Source of the DNA: Bacteroidales bacterium UBA2632
GTDB taxonomy: Bacteria > Bacteroidota > Bacteroidia > Bacteroidales > Dysgonomonadaceae
DNA length: 6,293 nucleotides
Direction of reading: 5' to 3'
Assembly: GCA_002359825.1 (NCBI GenBank)
Contig: DENY01000089.1
Coordinates: 1-6,293, forward strand
Shown here piece by piece: positions 4,937 to 6,293 of this stretch. The notes under the pieces were generated by a model. The model did not search any database, was not told the DNA's origin, and saw only the letters and a program-made list of their open reading frames with translations. The translations under genes were made by a program, and so were the position numbers. Each line of letters opens with the position of its first letter. Positions within the stretch are counted from its first letter, which is position 1.

Positions 4937-5878
4937 ATGATTGAAGTAAAAAATCTACGCAAGAACTATCATTCTCCAAAGTCTGGCAAATATGCAGGGC
5001 TCGGCACAAAAGATGATATGGAGAGTGGTATCTCTCTATCGGTTCCTAAAGGGGAGATATTTGGAGTGATTGGTCCTGATGGAGCTGGCAAAACTACGCT
5101 TTTCAGAATATTGGCTACTCTGCTCCTACCCGATTCGGGCGAAGCATATCTTGGTCAGTGGAATGTAGTGACGGATTACAAGAAGATACGCAAAATGATT
5201 GGCTATATGCCAGGTAGCTTTTCGCTCTATATGGATTTGAGCGTAGAAGAAAACCTCAAGTTTTTCGCCACTGTGTTTGACACAACCATCGAAGAGAATT
5301 ACGAATTTATTAAAGACATATACCAACAGATTGAGCCATTCAAAAACCGCAAGGCAGGAGCATTGTCGGGTGGCATGAAGCAAAAACTGGCGCTTTCGTC
5401 GGCACTCATTCACCAACCTGATGTTCTTATTTTAGATGAGCCCACTACGGGTGTTGACCCTGTTTCGCGCAACGAACTGTGGGATATGCTTCAAAAATTA
5501 AAAGAGGGAGGAATGACCATCCTGGTTTCTACAGCTTATATGGACGAAGCAAAGCGATGCGATAGAATAGCTCTCATGAGAGAAGGTGAATTTATAGCTA
5601 TGGACACTCCTGAAAATATTATTGCAGCTTATGAAGAAAAATTGTGGGCTGTTAAAGGTGACAATTTAGCTTCCATGTTGGCACACATCCGTACTTTTCC
5701 GAGGGTGCATACCTCTTTTGCTTTTGGAGATCAACATCACATCACGGTTGACGCACAACTTACAAAAGAGGAATTAAAGGACTATCTTTCAGAAAAAGGA
5801 TATCACAATGTAAGCATCAATGAGATAACACCCACTGTGGAAGATTGTTTCTTAGCATTAACACATGAAGAAAATTGA
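4937..5878 (+). CDS. ABC transporter ATPase, first of a pair, with altered Q- and H-loops
   Basis: This 313-residue nucleotide-binding protein should power an ABC-2 type exporter from the cytoplasmic face. Counting from the ATG at 4937: Walker A GPDGAGKTT at 46-54, signature LSGGM at 143-147, Walker B VLILDEP at 163-169 with catalytic Glu168, and D-loop region TTGVDP at 170-175. About 225-313 form the C-terminal extension ending in the PTVEDCFLAL motif common in this class. Two key positions deviate: the Q-loop reads YMPG, with Gly93 in place of Gln, and the H-loop reads STAYMDEA, with Ala200 in place of His. From memory, similar changes occur in the N-terminal ATPase halves of YbhF/RbbA-like proteins. 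Residues 11-30 are a longer, Gly/Lys-rich insert before the usual ISL strand. An upstream TTG at 4904 is in frame, but it lies in a heptamer repeat and would add residues outside the domain, so ATG 4937 is chosen. Confidence 0.93.
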   Translation: MIEVKNLRKNYHSPKSGKYAGLGTKDDMESGISLSVPKGEIFGVIGPDGAGKTTLFRILATLLLPDSGEAYLGQWNVVTDYKKIRKMIGYMPGSFSLYMDLSVEENLKFFATVFDTTIEENYEFIKDIYQQIEPFKNRKAGALSGGMKQKLALSSALIHQPDVLILDEPTTGVDPVSRNELWDMLQKLKEGGMTILVSTAYMDEAKRCDRIALMREGEFIAMDTPENIIAAYEEKLWAVKGDNLASMLAHIRTFPRVHTSFAFGDQHHITVDAQLTKEELKDYLSEKGYHNVSINEITPTVEDCFLALTHEEN

Positions 5879-5881
5879 GAA

Positions 5882-6293
5882 ATGAAGAATAACATAATCA
5901 TAGATGTTGCAGAACTTACCAAAAAATTTGGCAATTTCACTGCCGTAGATCATATCTCATTTAAGGTGAAAGAGGGTGAGATATTCGGTTTTCTTGGTGC
6001 AAACGGAGCAGGCAAGACTACTGCTATGCAAATGTTGATAGGACTGACAAAAAAAACATCGGGAGAGGCCACTGTGGCAGGATATGACATACACACGCAG
6101 AGCGAAAAGATAAAGAAAAACATTGGCTATATGAGTCAAAAGTTCTCTTTATACGAAGATTTGAAAGTGTGGGAAAACATCCGCCTATTTGGCGGTATAT
6201 ACGGCATGAAAGATAAAGATATTGCTGAGAAAACCGATCAGCTGTTACATCGCCTAGATTTTGAAGAGGAGCGCAACACTTTGGTGAAAGCGC
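5882..6293 (+). CDS. ABC transporter ATPase, second of a pair (3' end outside window)
   Basis: The gene starts 3 nt after the stop of the previous ATPase, indicating translational coupling, and runs off the window end after 137 complete codons. The visible part covers the N-terminal ATPase core: opening strand IIIDVAELTKKFGNFTAVDH, Walker A GANGAGKTT at 39-47, and a normal Q-loop YMSQKFSLY with Gln86. The signature, Walker B and H-loop lie beyond the edge. It resembles its neighbour but has no N-terminal insert and keeps the Q-loop glutamine, so the two probably pair as an unequal heterodimer. In E. coli YbhF the equivalent two ATPase units are fused in one chain; here they are separate genes. 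ABC-2 permease genes would be expected next. Codon use appears like that of the preceding gene. Confidence 0.93.
   Translation, partial: MKNNIIIDVAELTKKFGNFTAVDHISFKVKEGEIFGFLGANGAGKTTAMQMLIGLTKKTSGEATVAGYDIHTQSEKIKKNIGYMSQKFSLYEDLKVWENIRLFGGIYGMKDKDIAEKTDQLLHRLDFEEERNTLVKA

Noticed and set aside
5126..5416. 96-codon minus-strand open frame
   Set aside because: Antisense to conserved ATPase motifs of the first ABC gene; explained by its codon constraints.
5957..6139. 60-codon minus-strand open frame
   Set aside because: Antisense to the Walker A region of the second ATPase gene; no independent support.

Overview
The window looks like chromosomal DNA of a Bacteroidota (Bacteroidetes) organism, probably of the order Bacteroidales. 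The reasons are the low GC content, A/T-rich leaders without clear Shine-Dalgarno sequences, promoter-like sites matching the Bacteroidetes -33 TTTG / -7 TAnnTTTG consensus, and a secreted DUF5077/DUF3472 protein of a type common in this phylum. Genus cannot be decided from the sequence alone.

Layout. 1-240 is A/T-rich and non-coding. 241-1512 (minus strand) encodes an exported two-domain protein of unknown function. 1513-1720 is a divergent promoter region. It carries a perfect 10-bp inverted repeat (1651-1678) enclosing the -33 box of a good Bacteroidetes promoter, most simply read as the operator of the adjacent TetR-type regulator. From 1721 to the window end, one plus-strand cluster encodes a TetR regulator, a TolC-type outer-membrane channel, an HlyD-type periplasmic adaptor lipoprotein, and two ABC ATPases, the second cut by the window edge. 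The order resembles the Escherichia coli cecR-ybhGFSR type of efflux operon. By analogy, ABC-2 permease genes should follow beyond 6293. The two ATPases would power the permease, the adaptor would bridge the periplasm, and the TolC protein would provide the outer-membrane exit. The regulator probably represses the whole set until a ligand binds. The substrate cannot be read from sequence.

The most unusual part is 4516-4936. All other gene gaps in the cluster are 3-19 nt, but the adaptor and first ATPase genes are separated by 409 nt. That stretch is bordered on both sides by several short degenerate tandem arrays of different sequence, nearly all with a period of seven bases. The left array runs into the last codons and stop of the adaptor gene; the right one ends about at the ATPase start codon. 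The core between them (about 4614-4848) has no recognised gene and may be a small repeated or mobile element. A second point of interest is that the first ATPase lacks the usual Q-loop glutamine (Gly instead) and H-loop histidine (Ala instead). The visible part of the second ATPase keeps its Q-loop glutamine, which suggests an asymmetric ATPase pair.
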